Below are positions 7,393 through 17,411 of a DNA stretch of 50,400 nucleotides, one piece after another. The stretch lies in contig JAGCXL010000027.1 in NCBI GenBank assembly GCA_017961295.1, positions 1-50,400 on the forward strand. Direction: 5' to 3'. The position numbers and the translations under genes were made by a program. Below the pieces are notes generated by a model. It had not been told where the DNA came from. It searched no databases and worked only from the letters and a program-made list of their open reading frames with translations. Numbering within the stretch: position 1 is the first letter of the stretch; each line of letters starts with the position of its first letter. The stretch is from Elusimicrobiaceae bacterium (lineage in GTDB: Bacteria; Elusimicrobiota; Elusimicrobia; Elusimicrobiales; Elusimicrobiaceae).

Positions 7393-8802
7393 ATGAAACA
7401 TTATAAGTTGTGGAGTGCTTTAATAGCCAGTATTGCTTTATTCCTTGCTCCGCTAGCACAAGCAAGCGGGGTTAAAAATCACCGTCCGGATAATCAAGCG
7501 TTGGCAGCCAAGTACCGCCCGGTACTTATGGAACGCTTTTTAAAATACACCACGCAGGATAGCCAAAGCGATAATGATCAAGACATTACCCCCGAACAAA
7601 TTGAAACGGCTAAAAAATTATTTGCAGAAATTCAAACCTTTGGTTTTGCTACCAAACTGACCGAGCACTATTATATTTATGTAGAAATTCCGTCCAATGT
7701 TACGCACCCCACCCCGGTATTAGGTTTTAGCTCCCACTATGATACCACGCCCGACATTGCCGGCAAAAACATCAAAGCCAACGTCATTAAAAAATACGAC
7801 GGACAACCGATTGTACTTAAAAACGGACACGTCCTTGATTTCAACACAGACCCCTACTTAAAACAAATGGTCGGTAAAACCATTGTTACTTCGGACGGTA
7901 CCACCATGTTGTCCGGCGATGATAAAGCCGGCGTTTCTATTATGGTTACGCTCTTGCAAACGCTCAAAGAAAACCCCAACATCAAACACGGCAAATTGCA
8001 AATTGTCATTACGCCTAATGAAGACGTGGGCCGCAGTGCCGATTATATTGAAGAAACACCTTACCGCCCGGATTTAGCTTTTGATTTTGACGGCAAAGTA
8101 AACGGGGAAGTAACCGTCGCTAACTTCAATGCCGAAAAAGTAATCTACCGTGTAAAGGGTGTCAACGGGCACCAATCCCACGCAGCCGAAAACGGTTACC
8201 GCAATGCGTGGAAACCAGCCTGTGAACTAGGTGCCATTTGCGCCAAAGAAGAGTGGTTACCCAACAACAGCACCGGCACCCAAGGATACGCCGAATTACA
8301 CCATATGAATATGGTGGACGGCAAAATGAGTGAGGCCGAATTAGACTTCCGCTTGCGTTCCTTTAAGCAAAGTGAAATTGATGCTTGGAAAGATTACGCC
8401 CAGCAAAAAGCGGATAGTATTGCAAAAAAATATGATGTTCAAATTGAACGCCAAGTTTTTAAACAATATCAAAATGTAGCGGAAAATATTCACCCCAAAG
8501 CGGGCGCTTTGGCCCAACGTGCCTGTGAACGCGCGGGCGTAACTCCTACTTTCAAAACCGAACGCGACGGCACAACGGCTAGTATGCTCATGTTAAAATT
8601 AGGAAGAGGCGCTTACACTATCTTCACAGGCCAGCAAAACGCGCATAACTTTACCGAGTGGCTCAGCGAAGAAGATATGTTCAAATCTTACTGGGTGGCT
8701 TTAAATATGATTGACGAAGCCGCTGCCATGCGCGAGCCGGATCAAGTAGCAACGCAAGCTCGTTCTCACGCGGAAGACTACATCCGCCCCGGGGCGCGTT
8801 AA
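7393..8802 (+). CDS. pepT: Peptidase T-like M20 metallopeptidase with a signal peptide
   Basis: A dinuclear zinc tripeptidase that removes N-terminal residues from tripeptides. The 469-aa protein shows the M20B ligand sites in order: SHYDTTPD (H115, D117), SGDDKAG, the TPNED catalytic Glu, FDFDGK and a C-terminal NAHNF histidine. ERDGTT is the usual GT segment. Unlike cytoplasmic PepT it begins with a clear signal peptide (Lys-containing start, hydrophobic core, cleavage near AQASG at about residue 25). It should therefore act in the periplasm or outside the cell, consistent with growth on peptides. GGGAG Shine-Dalgarno. It shares the upstream element with the secreted orphan at 2523. rdgB follows 3 nt after the stop. 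Confidence 0.9.
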   Translation: MKHYKLWSALIASIALFLAPLAQASGVKNHRPDNQALAAKYRPVLMERFLKYTTQDSQSDNDQDITPEQIETAKKLFAEIQTFGFATKLTEHYYIYVEIPSNVTHPTPVLGFSSHYDTTPDIAGKNIKANVIKKYDGQPIVLKNGHVLDFNTDPYLKQMVGKTIVTSDGTTMLSGDDKAGVSIMVTLLQTLKENPNIKHGKLQIVITPNEDVGRSADYIEETPYRPDLAFDFDGKVNGEVTVANFNAEKVIYRVKGVNGHQSHAAENGYRNAWKPACELGAICAKEEWLPNNSTGTQGYAELHHMNMVDGKMSEAELDFRLRSFKQSEIDAWKDYAQQKADSIAKKYDVQIERQVFKQYQNVAENIHPKAGALAQRACERAGVTPTFKTERDGTTASMLMLKLGRGAYTIFTGQQNAHNFTEWLSEEDMFKSYWVALNMIDEAAAMREPDQVATQARSHAEDYIRPGAR

Positions 8803-8805
8803 TCC

Positions 8806-9408
8806 ATGCAAGTTTTAATTGCAACGGGCAATAAGCACAAACTTAGTGAACTAAGCCGCTTATTGCCCGCCTTTTTACCTAGCGGCGAAAAAGTTGAGTA
8901 TAAAAGTTTAGCCGATTTTAATATTTCTTTGCCCGAAGAAACGGGCTCTACCCTGGAAGAAAACGCCCAATTAAAAGCCGTCTATGCGGCCAAACAAAGC
9001 GGACTTATGACTTTGTCGGACGATACCGGCTTGGAAGTAGATTTTTTACACGGTGCCCCAGGTGTACACACCGCACGTTATGCGGGGGACACTTGCGACC
9101 ATCAAGCGAACAATCAAAAACTTTTGCACGCTTTGCAAGGGGTACCTGTTCCAAAACGCACCGCCCGGTTTCGCACCGTAGCGTGTTTAGCCTGGCCCGA
9201 TGGGAAAACGCACCTTTTTGAAGGAATCTGTACCGGACATATTGCTACAGGTTACCACGGCCAAAACGGCTTTGGGTACGACCCGATTTTTGTAGTAGAT
9301 GAACTCCATAAATGTTTTGCTCAGCTCACTACAGATGAAAAAAACGCCGTTTCCCATCGGGGGCGTGCGTTTTTACAAGTAAAAGAATTTTTAGTTTGTT
9401 CGCTTTAA
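8806..9408 (+). CDS. rdgB: XTP/dITP diphosphatase (non-canonical purine NTPase)
   Basis: Hydrolyses dITP, XTP and ITP to monophosphates, cleaning the nucleotide pool. The 200-aa length is typical. Family motifs: TGNKHK at residues 7-12, SDDTGLEVD at 71-79, PGVHTARYAG near 85-94 and FGYDPIF near 157. It starts 3 nt after pepT and is probably co-transcribed with it. No good Shine-Dalgarno separates them, so translation may be coupled. Its last 18 bp overlap the end of the convergent Sel1-like gene. Confidence 0.95.
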   Translation: MQVLIATGNKHKLSELSRLLPAFLPSGEKVEYKSLADFNISLPEETGSTLEENAQLKAVYAAKQSGLMTLSDDTGLEVDFLHGAPGVHTARYAGDTCDHQANNQKLLHALQGVPVPKRTARFRTVACLAWPDGKTHLFEGICTGHIATGYHGQNGFGYDPIFVVDELHKCFAQLTTDEKNAVSHRGRAFLQVKEFLVCSL

Positions 9409-9906
9409 ATTGGATAATCGACGCAAAACTTCTTCGCGCCGTTTTTCCAAATCTCCCCTAAAACAAGTATCCGCTTGAAGAGCAGCTTCATAGTAACTGC
9501 CGGCTTTTTTTAAATCGGGGGTCCCCCCAAATCCTTCTTCGTACATCATTCCCACCCAATATAATTCTTCCAACATTGGCACTTCGTTGCGTTGCTCCAT
9601 AAGTTCTAATAAGCGTAGTGAAGATTGAAATACTTTGCGCGCTTTTTCAGGATGTTTTGAAAAATAGATCTTTTCAGTTCCTTCTTTGTACGATAGAAAA
9701 TCATCTGCTACCGCATAATATTCTTCATCTGTTGGATCTTTTGGTGTTAGATTTTTGGATTCTTTCCATTTATCAAATAAAATAATTAACAATAATAAAC
9801 AAGGCATCGTGGCTATCAACACCCACCCTAAAATTGGATGTTTAATTCTCACAAAAGCACCTGCAAGAGGAGACAATGCCGCTACTAATATCAAAAAATC
9901 TCGCAT
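9391..9906 (-). CDS. Membrane protein with Sel1/TPR-like C-terminus
   Basis: About 171 aa from the ATG at 9906, which lies 2 nt after the metG stop. The open frame extends upstream inside metG, but that part would be an overlap without membrane features. The N-terminus has two hydrophobic segments (about residues 3-18 and 25-43). The C-terminal part contains one clear Sel1-like unit, LYWVGMMYEEGFGG, followed by KKAGSYYEAALQ. This is a protein-interaction fold and the function is unknown. It is the last gene of the kdsC-tmk-holB-metG transcript and overlaps the 3' end of rdgB tail-to-tail. Confidence 0.7.
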   Translation of the reverse strand: MRDFLILVAALSPLAGAFVRIKHPILGWVLIATMPCLLLLIILFDKWKESKNLTPKDPTDEEYYAVADDFLSYKEGTEKIYFSKHPEKARKVFQSSLRLLELMEQRNEVPMLEELYWVGMMYEEGFGGTPDLKKAGSYYEAALQADTCFRGDLEKRREEVLRRLSNLKRTN

Positions 9907-9908
9907 AC

Positions 9909-11417
9909 TTATTTTTCTGCAATTCTTGGAAACAAGGGCGCGTACTTTTCTATCGGCCCCGCCGCTAAACGTTTGCCCATTTCCGCCCCTACCGTCGGCA
10001 TAAAAGGTGTAATCCATTTGGCCGTTTCACGTTGGCAAGCAATCAGTTCCAAGAGGATTTTTTTGGCACCCTCGGGGTCGGTTTTAGCCATTTCCCAAGG
10101 TTTGGTGTCAGCCACTTTTTTATTTAAATCAGCCGAGTAGCCATAAATCAGTTCCAGCACTTTATCAAAGGCCAAATCCTCATACGCACGGTCAATCGCC
10201 GTTTGCGTATCCGTAATTTTTTGCGCCGCGTCGGCAGACAACACAATTTCCGCCGGGATTTCCGGTTGTTGTTTGGCTAACATATTCAGCGTGCGCGAAA
10301 GCAAATTGCCGATATTATTGGCCAAGTCGGCGTTGTAACGGTTTTTAAAACTGGTCATGGAAAAATCGCCGTCTTGCCCGAAGGGAACTTCGCGGAACAG
10401 AAACGCGCGTACCGGGTCCACTCCATACTTGGCACCCAGTTCGGCAGGGTCAATCACATTTCCCAACGTTTTAGACATCTTTTCCCCTTCCACTGTCCAC
10501 CACCCGTGGGCAAACACTTTTTTAGGTAGCGGGAGTCCCAACGCCATTAACACCGCAGGCCAAATAACCGTATGGAAACGGAAAATCTCTTTGCCCACCA
10601 TGTGTAAATCGGCCGGCCATAAATCTTCAAATTTTTCGGCTTTAATTAACGCCAATTTTTCTTCGTGTTCGGCCTTATCTTCGTCGCACAAGAATATGCC
10701 AGCTCCGGCCGCGGAAATGTAATTAATCAGTGCATCAAACCATACATAAATGGTGTGAGCGGGGTTGCTTTTTACGGGCACGCCCCATTTTACTTTGGTG
10801 CGCGTAACGGACAAATCCCGAAGCCCGCCTTTTACAAAGTTGATGATTTCGTTGGCGCGATATTTGGGCGACAAAAACTCCGGGTGTTCTTCGTAATATT
10901 TTAAGAGGGGTTTTTCGTAGCGGGAAAGTTTAAAGAAATAGGTTTCTTCGTGCACCTCGGTCAACGGTTTTTTATGCACCGGGCAAATGCCACCTTCCAG
11001 CATTTCGCTCTCATCATAATATTGCTCGCACGAAACACAATACTTGCCGGAGTAAGAACCCAAATAAATATCGCCGCTTTTGAGCAATTTTTCAAAAATA
11101 GCTTGCACTACATGCTCGAGCGCGGGGTCGGTGGTGCGGATAAAAGCATCGTAAGAAATGTTAAGCGTTTTCCACAACGCGCGGTACTTGGCAGACACTT
11201 CATCCGTCCATGCTTTGGGGGTAACCCCTTTAGCGACGGCGGATTTTTCAATGTTAGCGCCGTGTTCATCCGTTCCGGTTAAAAAGCGCACGTCCACTCC
11301 TTTTTGGCGGTAATGCCGCGCCAACACATCACACGCAATAGTGGTATAAGCGTGCCCCAAGTGCGGTACCGAATTTACGTAATAAATAGGAGTGGTAATA
11401 TACTTTAGTTTGCTCAT
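9909..11417 (-). CDS. metG: Methionyl-tRNA synthetase, short form
   Basis: Charges initiator and elongator tRNA-Met. The 502-aa class I synthetase has HLGH at residues 19-22 and KMSKT at 313-317. A zinc knuckle with C127, C130, C145 and H148 (one His in place of the fourth Cys) lies in the connective peptide. The C-terminal tRNA-binding/dimerisation domain of the long (about 670 aa) bacterial enzymes is absent, as is normal for many species. GAGGG Shine-Dalgarno. It follows holB by 9 nt. Confidence 0.97.
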   Translation of the reverse strand: MSKLKYITTPIYYVNSVPHLGHAYTTIACDVLARHYRQKGVDVRFLTGTDEHGANIEKSAVAKGVTPKAWTDEVSAKYRALWKTLNISYDAFIRTTDPALEHVVQAIFEKLLKSGDIYLGSYSGKYCVSCEQYYDESEMLEGGICPVHKKPLTEVHEETYFFKLSRYEKPLLKYYEEHPEFLSPKYRANEIINFVKGGLRDLSVTRTKVKWGVPVKSNPAHTIYVWFDALINYISAAGAGIFLCDEDKAEHEEKLALIKAEKFEDLWPADLHMVGKEIFRFHTVIWPAVLMALGLPLPKKVFAHGWWTVEGEKMSKTLGNVIDPAELGAKYGVDPVRAFLFREVPFGQDGDFSMTSFKNRYNADLANNIGNLLSRTLNMLAKQQPEIPAEIVLSADAAQKITDTQTAIDRAYEDLAFDKVLELIYGYSADLNKKVADTKPWEMAKTDPEGAKKILLELIACQRETAKWITPFMPTVGAEMGKRLAAGPIEKYAPLFPRIAEK

Positions 11418-11426
11418 AATTCCCTC

Positions 11427-12410
11427 TTAAATTTTTAAATCTAAACCGTCTAACGACATAAGCGCCGTTTCTAACACCAGCGCAGGCGACACGTTACGCC
11501 CAATACTGCGTTTATAATCTTCAAATTTATGTAGCGTGTTTTGCAACGTAGTGCGCTCTTGTTCCGTGCATACACTCCATTTTTCGTGTAGTGCCTCCAC
11601 CAGCACATCTAGCACCGCTTGAGCTTCTTTACGCGCCGTAGCTGCGGTGCGGGATAACCCCGCTGCCACTTGGGCCGGCCCCGTAACTGTACCGAAATTG
11701 CCCTCTTCCAAAAGTTCCAACGCTTCCGCGGCGCGCAAAGCACCCGAAATACTTCCCCCGCCGTAACGGGCTGCCCGTTGCGGATCTGTCACGTCCGGGG
11801 CACAGGTTTGCAAAAGTTGCGCCACTTGGGTATGCGCTAACGGGGCAAATAACAGAGGTTGACAACGCGATAAAATCGTACCGAGCATGGCTGCCCGTTT
11901 ATTGGTAATTAAAATCCACACCGTTTTGGCTGGGGGTTCTTCAATAAATTTAAGTAGCGCGTTAGCGGCTTCACGCTGCATGGTTTGGGCTTGGTCTACT
12001 ATTAGCACCTTCCAACCGGAACCAACTGCTTTTTGTTGAGATTTAGCCGTTACCTCACGCACAGTATCCACACTTAAATGTTGTTGTTTGGCAACTTCTT
12101 TTTCCAGCTCTTCTTCGTCGGTATTATTTTTAAGATTTAGCCGTGCCTGGTATACAAAATCTACCAGCGTTACGTCCGGGTGAGTTCCCTTTTCAATAGC
12201 TTGGCAGCTAGCACAGCCCCCACACGCTTCCCCATTTTGACGAGCAAAAATATCTTCGCAATTTAGCGCTTTTGCAAATTCAAGTGCGGTTTTGCGCTTT
12301 CCTACTCCGTCCGGGCCGCAAAAGAGCAACGCCCCCGGCACGCGGTTTTGGCATACCAATTTTTTTAAATAATGAACGGCTTTTTCTTGCCCTAAAATAT
12401 CGCTAAACAT
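11427..12410 (-). CDS. holB: DNA polymerase III delta-prime subunit
   Basis: Clamp-loader subunit that helps load the sliding clamp during replication. The 327-aa protein begins MFSDILGQEKAV, a typical delta-prime/DnaX opening. The Walker A-like loop is GPDGVGKRK (32-40) and the zinc-binding cysteines are C51, C63, C66 and C69. An SRC motif follows the ATPase core (LSRCQPLLF). Its ATG overlaps the tmk stop by one base, which suggests translational coupling. The tmk-holB pairing is common in bacteria. Confidence 0.93.
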   Translation of the reverse strand: MFSDILGQEKAVHYLKKLVCQNRVPGALLFCGPDGVGKRKTALEFAKALNCEDIFARQNGEACGGCASCQAIEKGTHPDVTLVDFVYQARLNLKNNTDEEELEKEVAKQQHLSVDTVREVTAKSQQKAVGSGWKVLIVDQAQTMQREAANALLKFIEEPPAKTVWILITNKRAAMLGTILSRCQPLLFAPLAHTQVAQLLQTCAPDVTDPQRAARYGGGSISGALRAAEALELLEEGNFGTVTGPAQVAAGLSRTAATARKEAQAVLDVLVEALHEKWSVCTEQERTTLQNTLHKFEDYKRSIGRNVSPALVLETALMSLDGLDLKI

Positions 12411-13027
12411 CAGTCTATAATTTTGTGCTTATGTAGCAGCTCTACTACTTCGGCCTGAATAACATCTATATTTTTATCTGCGTCAATTAAATAGGCATTT
12501 TTTGTTTTTTTGGTAAGTTCCAAATATCCCTGACGCATTTTTTGACGGAACGAGATATCTTCTTTTTCCAACCGGTCCGAATACAAATATTCGCCGCGTT
12601 GCGTAAAATATTTGTCCGACATTAAAAACACCAGTGTTAAATCCGGCACTAACCCTAGCGTGGCAATTTTATTAAGGGTGTCAATCATTTTAAGGTCAAT
12701 ATTGCGCCCATAGCCTTGATACGCGCAAGTGGACATGGTGTAACGTTCACAAATTACAATTTTCCCGGATTCCAAAGCAGGCAAAATCTTTTCTTGCGTG
12801 TGTTGCGCGCGGGATGCCTCGTACAGAAAAAGCTCTGCCATCGGGCGCACATCCAGCCCCGGCTCCAGCACAATTTGACGAATTTTTTCTGCCGTTTCCG
12901 TACCACCGGGTTCACGTGTTAATAGCACATCTTTTCCGTGCTCTAAAAGCGTGTTTAACAACATTTTAGCTTGTGTGGATTTTCCGCAGCGGTCCGGCCC
13001 TTCTAAAACAATAAATTTTCCTTTCAT
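12410..13027 (-). CDS. tmk: Thymidylate kinase
   Basis: Phosphorylates dTMP to dTDP. Translation from the ATG at 13027 gives 205 aa and places the P-loop GPDRCGKST at residues 10-18, as in the family. The longer open frame reaches back into kdsC and is rejected. Further motifs are TREPGGTETAEKIR, the ERY (DRY-type) motif in ERYTMSTCAYQG, and a lid region. The start is 4 nt after the kdsC stop, with an AAGGA Shine-Dalgarno inside the kdsC end. Confidence 0.96.
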   Translation of the reverse strand: MKGKFIVLEGPDRCGKSTQAKMLLNTLLEHGKDVLLTREPGGTETAEKIRQIVLEPGLDVRPMAELFLYEASRAQHTQEKILPALESGKIVICERYTMSTCAYQGYGRNIDLKMIDTLNKIATLGLVPDLTLVFLMSDKYFTQRGEYLYSDRLEKEDISFRQKMRQGYLELTKKTKNAYLIDADKNIDVIQAEVVELLHKHKIID

Positions 13028-13031
13028 ACGT

Positions 13032-13631
13032 CTATTTAAGTCCTTCTTGAGAGGTGATAATTTCCATTTCCGGCTTATCCCCATGTACCCAGGCGCTGGC
13101 TTGCACTTGTTCTAAAATGGGGGCCAACTTGCCTTGGGCCTCTAAAATAAAATCAACAATTTCCCGAAACGCGCCATCCCCCCCCACGCGTTTGGTTACG
13201 TAGTGGCAATGGCCTTTTACCACATCTACCGCATTAGGAACGGTAGCCGCCAAACCCACTTCATTTAGTAAGGGCAAATCGGTAATATCGTCCCCGATGT
13301 AGCAAACTTCTTGGGCAGAAATTCCCTCTTTTTCCAGCACATCTTCCAACGGGCCGATTTTGGTTAAAAACCCTTGATACATATAGGTAAAGCCCAAATT
13401 TTTGGCACGTTCCACGGTGGTAGCATGGCGTCGGCCGGTAATAATCCCCAGTTTAATTCCCGCGCTATGGCATAGCATGGCGGCAATACCGTCTTGGGTA
13501 TTAAAAGATTTAATTTCCTCTATTTTACCGTCTTGGGTGAGGAAAAAATTAACTTTTCCGTCCGTTAAAATGCCGTCAACGTCGGTTAAAATAAGTTTAA
13601 TGTTACGGGCACGTTCTTGCGCTTGTTCCAT
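13032..13631 (-). CDS. kdsC: 3-deoxy-D-manno-octulosonate 8-phosphate phosphatase (KdsC family)
   Basis: Removes phosphate from KDO-8-P in LPS inner-core synthesis, so it indicates a Gram-negative envelope. The 199-aa HAD enzyme has motif I DVDGILTD (17-24), motif II around TGRR (65-68) and motif III GDDITDLP (113-120). It lacks a cap domain, as KdsC does. It runs about 25-30 residues past the usual end; the tail (QASAWVHGDKPEMEI) is of unknown role. First gene of the minus-strand operon, with a TTTGCTATAAT extended -10 about 15 nt upstream of the ATG. Confidence 0.92.
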   Translation of the reverse strand: MEQAQERARNIKLILTDVDGILTDGKVNFFLTQDGKIEEIKSFNTQDGIAAMLCHSAGIKLGIITGRRHATTVERAKNLGFTYMYQGFLTKIGPLEDVLEKEGISAQEVCYIGDDITDLPLLNEVGLAATVPNAVDVVKGHCHYVTKRVGGDGAFREIVDFILEAQGKLAPILEQVQASAWVHGDKPEMEIITSQEGLK

Positions 13632-13646
13632 AAAAACCTCTTTCTT

Positions 13647-13652
13647 ATTATA
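13647..13652 (-). promoter_or_regulatory. Extended -10 box of the kdsC operon
   Basis: On the minus strand TTTGCTATAAT, with TATAAT at 13652-13647. No good -35 is visible. The same TTGCTATAAT phrase recurs at 46284 and 50248. Confidence 0.5.
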
Positions 13653-13711
13653 GCAAATTAGACCTTAAACCGCCCCACCAAACACGCTGAGCAAGGGACA
13701 AGAATTTTTGA

Positions 13712-13717
13712 TATAAT
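13712..13717 (+). promoter_or_regulatory. -10 box of clpC
   Basis: TATAAT about 37 nt before the clpC ATG, with no convincing -35. I looked for CIRCE- or CtsR-type heat-shock operators in this intergenic region and saw none. Confidence 0.4.
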
Positions 13718-13754
13718 TAAGGTAATTCATTTTACACAGAGGTTTTCTTTTCTT

Positions 13755-16286
13755 ATGGCCAAACGATTTACCGAAAATGCGCAAAAAATTATCTTAATTG
13801 CGCAAGAAGAAGCCAAACGCTTAAATCACGATTATGTAGGCACCGAACACATTTTACTGGGGTTGTGCGCCCTAGAGGGCACTATGTCCAACAAAATTCT
13901 CACTACGCTGGGAGTTACGTTTCGCAAGGTGCGCTTAGAAATTGAAAAAATGGTTGGAATCGGCGACACTATTATGCTCTTGGGAGAAATTCCGTTTACT
14001 CCCCGTGCCAAAAAAGTATTGGAATTTTCCGTCGAAGAATCCCAACTGTTAAATTCCGAATATATCGGTACCGAACACATTTTGCTGGGCCTAATCCGCG
14101 AAGAAGAAGGCATGGCCGGCAAAATTTTATCTAACCTGGGGCTCAATTTACCTTTAGTGCGCGAAACCGTTGTCAATTTTGTAGGCGAAGGGAAAGCCAC
14201 CGACGAAGAAAAAACGCCGGATGTTTTCCGCCCCCAACCAAGTGACGAAGCGGAAACCCCCAGCCAACGCCCCGCACCGCGTGCTCAAAAGGAAACCAAA
14301 ACCCCTACCCTAGATGAATATACGCGCGATTTAACCGCACTGGCCGCCAAAGGCCAATTAGACCCGGTTATCGGGCGTGATAACGAAATTGAACGCATCG
14401 TACAAATTTTAGCCCGCCGCACCAAAAACAACCCTGTTTTAATCGGCGAGCCGGGCGTGGGTAAGACTTCTATCGTAGAAGGGCTAGCGCAAAAAATGGC
14501 AAAAGGCGAAATTAGCGACGTACTGGCCGAAAAGCGTCTTTTAGCTTTAGATTTGGCTTCTGTAGTTGCCGGTACAAAGTACCGCGGGGAATTTGAACAA
14601 CGTCTTAAAAATATCATTGACGAATTATCCGCCGCCCAAAACGCCATTGTCTTTATTGACGAACTACACACCATTATCGGGGCCGGGGCCGCAGAAGGGT
14701 CCATTGATGCTTCCAATATGTTAAAACCCGCTCTTGCGCGCGGAGAAGTACAATGCATCGGCGCCACCACCTTTGACGAATACCGCAAATATATTGAGGC
14801 CGATACTGCGTTGGAACGCCGCTTTCAACCCGTCGTGGCGGACCCGCCGGACGTGGACCAAACCATTACCATTTTACAAGGAATCCGTCCCAAATACGAA
14901 GAACACCACCACGTGTCCTACACGGACGGAGCCGTACGCGCCGCCGCCACCATTGCCGACCGCTATATTACCGACCGCGCCATGCCCGACAAAGCCCTAG
15001 ACCTGTTTGACGAAGCCGGGGCCCGCGCACGCCTTAAAAACGCCATTTTGCCGCCGGAAATCAAACAAAAACAAGCCGAACTGGCACAAGTAATTAGTGA
15101 AAAGGAAGAACTCCTTGCTAAAAAAGATTTTGTAAAAGCAGCTCAAATTAAAGAAGCCGAAGCGCGCCTGCGTGATTATATTGACCACCTTAAACAAAAA
15201 TGGCAAGCTTCACACGGCAAAAAGACCCCCAAAGTAACCGAAGAGGATATTGCTTTGGTGGCTTCTAAATGGACGGGGATTCCCGTTACGCGCCTAACCC
15301 AAAGCGAAACAGATAAAATTTTACACATGGAGGAACACCTCCACAAACGCATTATCGGCCAAGACGATGCCGTTAAAGCCGTCTCGCAAGCCATCCGGCG
15401 CAACCGTACCGGCCTGGGCAACCCGCACCGGCCGATTGGCGGATTCTTGTTCTTAGGCCCCACCGGGGTAGGAAAAACCGAGCTCGCCAAATGTTTGGCT
15501 TCCTTCCTTTTTGGGGACGAAGACGCCATGATCCGCTTGGATATGTCGGAATATATGGAAAAATTTGCGGTTTCCCGTTTAATCGGGGCGCCGCCCGGCT
15601 ATGTGGGATATGAAGAAGGCGGGCAATTAACCGAAGCCGTTCGCCGCCGCCCCTATAGTGTAGTGGTGCTAGATGAGTTGGAAAAAGCACACCCGGACAT
15701 TTACAACATTTTACTCCAAGTGCTTGACGAAGGCGCCCTTAGCGATAATTTGGGCCACAAAGTAAGCTTTAAAAACTGTGTGGTCATTATGACTTCTAAC
15801 GTCGGCGCTCGTGAGATTACCAACAAAGGCAATTCCCTCGGTTTTGCCGCTGAGCAAAGCGAAGAGCAAGAATATAAAGACATGCGCCAAAGCGTCATGG
15901 ACGAAGTCAAAAAGACGTTTAATCCCGAGTTTATCAACCGTATTGATGAAATTGTAGTCTTTCACTCGCTCTCGCGCGAAAATATCGGTGCCATTTTAGA
16001 CGTAGCCCTCAAAAAAGTGGACTATAAACTGGCCGATCGTCAACTGAGCTTAAAACTTACGGAAGCCGCCAAGGGCTTTTTGGCCGATAACGGCTTTGAC
16101 GCCAAATTTGGTGCGCGGCCTTTGCTGCGTACAATTCAGCGGGAATTAGAGGACCCGCTTGCTGAGTTTATTTTGGTCAACCGCCCCAAAGCAGGCAGCC
16201 ATATCAAAGTAGATTTGGATAAAGACACCCACAAACTTACGTTTGCCGTTGCGGCAGCAGGAAAAAAGAAAACGCTAACTACTTAG
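13755..16286 (+). CDS. clpC: ATP-dependent Clp protease ATPase subunit ClpC
   Basis: AAA+ unfoldase that feeds substrates to ClpP. 843 aa. The order is two N-terminal Clp_N repeats (about 1-145, each with a [11 protein letters not shown]-type phrase), NBD1 with Walker A GEPGVGKT at 231-238, and a central UVR-type coiled segment near residues 435-475 that separates ClpC from ClpA and ClpB. NBD2 follows with Walker A GPTGVGKT at 568-575, then the C-terminal D2-small domain. No clpP, mcsAB or ctsR lies nearby. It is followed after 14 nt by recA, an unusual partner, and probably shares its transcript. Confidence 0.96.
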   Translation: MAKRFTENAQKIILIAQEEAKRLNHDYVGTEHILLGLCALEGTMSNKILTTLGVTFRKVRLEIEKMVGIGDTIMLLGEIPFTPRAKKVLEFSVEESQLLNSEYIGTEHILLGLIREEEGMAGKILSNLGLNLPLVRETVVNFVGEGKATDEEKTPDVFRPQPSDEAETPSQRPAPRAQKETKTPTLDEYTRDLTALAAKGQLDPVIGRDNEIERIVQILARRTKNNPVLIGEPGVGKTSIVEGLAQKMAKGEISDVLAEKRLLALDLASVVAGTKYRGEFEQRLKNIIDELSAAQNAIVFIDELHTIIGAGAAEGSIDASNMLKPALARGEVQCIGATTFDEYRKYIEADTALERRFQPVVADPPDVDQTITILQGIRPKYEEHHHVSYTDGAVRAAATIADRYITDRAMPDKALDLFDEAGARARLKNAILPPEIKQKQAELAQVISEKEELLAKKDFVKAAQIKEAEARLRDYIDHLKQKWQASHGKKTPKVTEEDIALVASKWTGIPVTRLTQSETDKILHMEEHLHKRIIGQDDAVKAVSQAIRRNRTGLGNPHRPIGGFLFLGPTGVGKTELAKCLASFLFGDEDAMIRLDMSEYMEKFAVSRLIGAPPGYVGYEEGGQLTEAVRRRPYSVVVLDELEKAHPDIYNILLQVLDEGALSDNLGHKVSFKNCVVIMTSNVGAREITNKGNSLGFAAEQSEEQEYKDMRQSVMDEVKKTFNPEFINRIDEIVVFHSLSRENIGAILDVALKKVDYKLADRQLSLKLTEAAKGFLADNGFDAKFGARPLLRTIQRELEDPLAEFILVNRPKAGSHIKVDLDKDTHKLTFAVAAAGKKKTLTT

Positions 16287-16300
16287 GAGGAATTTTTTAT

Positions 16301-17350
16301 ATGGATGCAAACAAACAAAAAGCATTGGACCTGGCCTTAGGTCAAATTGAAAAAGCTTTTGGCAAAGAAGCCATTTGCAAATTAGGTGGCGGTAGCGTAA
16401 CCAAAGTAGAAGCCATCCCCACCGGTGCCTTGTCCTTAGATTTGGCCCTGGGCGTAGGCGGTTTGCCCCGCGGGCGCGTCATTGAAATTTACGGGCCCGA
16501 GGCCGGCGGTAAAACAACCCTGTCTTTACACGTAGCCGCTCAAACCCAAAAAATGGGCGGAACGGTGGCTTTTATTGATGCCGAGCACGCGTTGGACCCG
16601 GTATATGCCGAACATTTGGGCGTAAATGTGGACGAACTTTTAGTTTCGCAGCCCGATTCCGGCGAACAAGCCCTGGAAATTGCCGAGAAATTAGTCCGCT
16701 CCGGCGCGATTGATTTAATTATCATTGACTCCGTAGCCGCCCTGGTGCCGCAAGCGGAAATTGAAGGCGAAATGGGCGACTCGCACGTTGGTTTGCAAGC
16801 ACGCCTGATGAGCCAAGCCCTGCGCAAACTAACCAGCATTTTAAATAAAACAAAAACGAGCATTATTTTTATTAACCAGCTACGCCAAAAAATCGGCGTG
16901 ATGTTTGGCAACCCGGAAACAACCCCCGGCGGCTTGGCCTTAAAGTTTTACTCGTCAGTACGTATTGATGTGCGCCGCATTGAAAACCTCAAAAAAGGCG
17001 ACGAAGTCATCGGCACCCGCGTACGCGCCAAAGTAACCAAAAACAAAGTAGCCCCGCCCTACCGCCAGGCCGAATTTACCATGATTTTAGGCCAAGGTAT
17101 CAGCCGCGAAGCGTGCATTTTGGATAAAGGTGTAGAGGCCGGCTTACTGGAAAAAAGCGGCAGTTGGTTCCTGTACGGGGACGAAAAACTGGGCCAAGGT
17201 GCCGAGAATGCCCGCCAGTATTTAAAAGACAACCCGCAACTGGCCGATGAAATTGAAGACAAGTTGTACGTGAAATACTTAGGGATTCACTACAACGGCA
17301 AAAAAGCGGAAGAAGAAACTCCCGCTAAAAAAACCAAAGTAACTAAATAA
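16301..17350 (+). CDS. recA: Recombinase RecA
   Basis: Forms filaments on single-stranded DNA for homologous recombination and SOS induction. 349 aa. Walker A is GPEAGGKTT at 65-73. The usual downstream segments are seen: EHALDPVYA, the [12 protein letters not shown] Walker B, the L1/L2 loops ([21 protein letters not shown]), and a charged C-terminal tail. The AGGAGG Shine-Dalgarno is excellent. No LexA-type operator is evident in the short 14-nt gap behind clpC. Confidence 0.99.
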   Translation: MDANKQKALDLALGQIEKAFGKEAICKLGGGSVTKVEAIPTGALSLDLALGVGGLPRGRVIEIYGPEAGGKTTLSLHVAAQTQKMGGTVAFIDAEHALDPVYAEHLGVNVDELLVSQPDSGEQALEIAEKLVRSGAIDLIIIDSVAALVPQAEIEGEMGDSHVGLQARLMSQALRKLTSILNKTKTSIIFINQLRQKIGVMFGNPETTPGGLALKFYSSVRIDVRRIENLKKGDEVIGTRVRAKVTKNKVAPPYRQAEFTMILGQGISREACILDKGVEAGLLEKSGSWFLYGDEKLGQGAENARQYLKDNPQLADEIEDKLYVKYLGIHYNGKKAEEETPAKKTKVTK

Positions 17351-17365
17351 CACTTACCCACCTAA

Positions 17366-17397
17366 ACACCCCCGCTTAAAAGCGGGGGTGTTTTTTA
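17366..17397. terminator. Bidirectional terminator between recA and the pilin gene
   Basis: ACACCCCCGCT / AGCGGGGGTGT around TAAA, followed by a T run in the recA direction. Confidence 0.88.
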
Positions 17398-17411
17398 TTC
17401 CACAACCACCC

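Noticed and set aside
13632-13754. Heat-shock operators (CIRCE or CtsR type) before clpC
   Set aside because: No inverted TTAGCACTC or GGTCAAA repeats are present.
14285-14788. 167-aa minus-strand open frame inside clpC
   Set aside because: Antisense to NBD1 of ClpC, which must be conserved as protein; no independent support.
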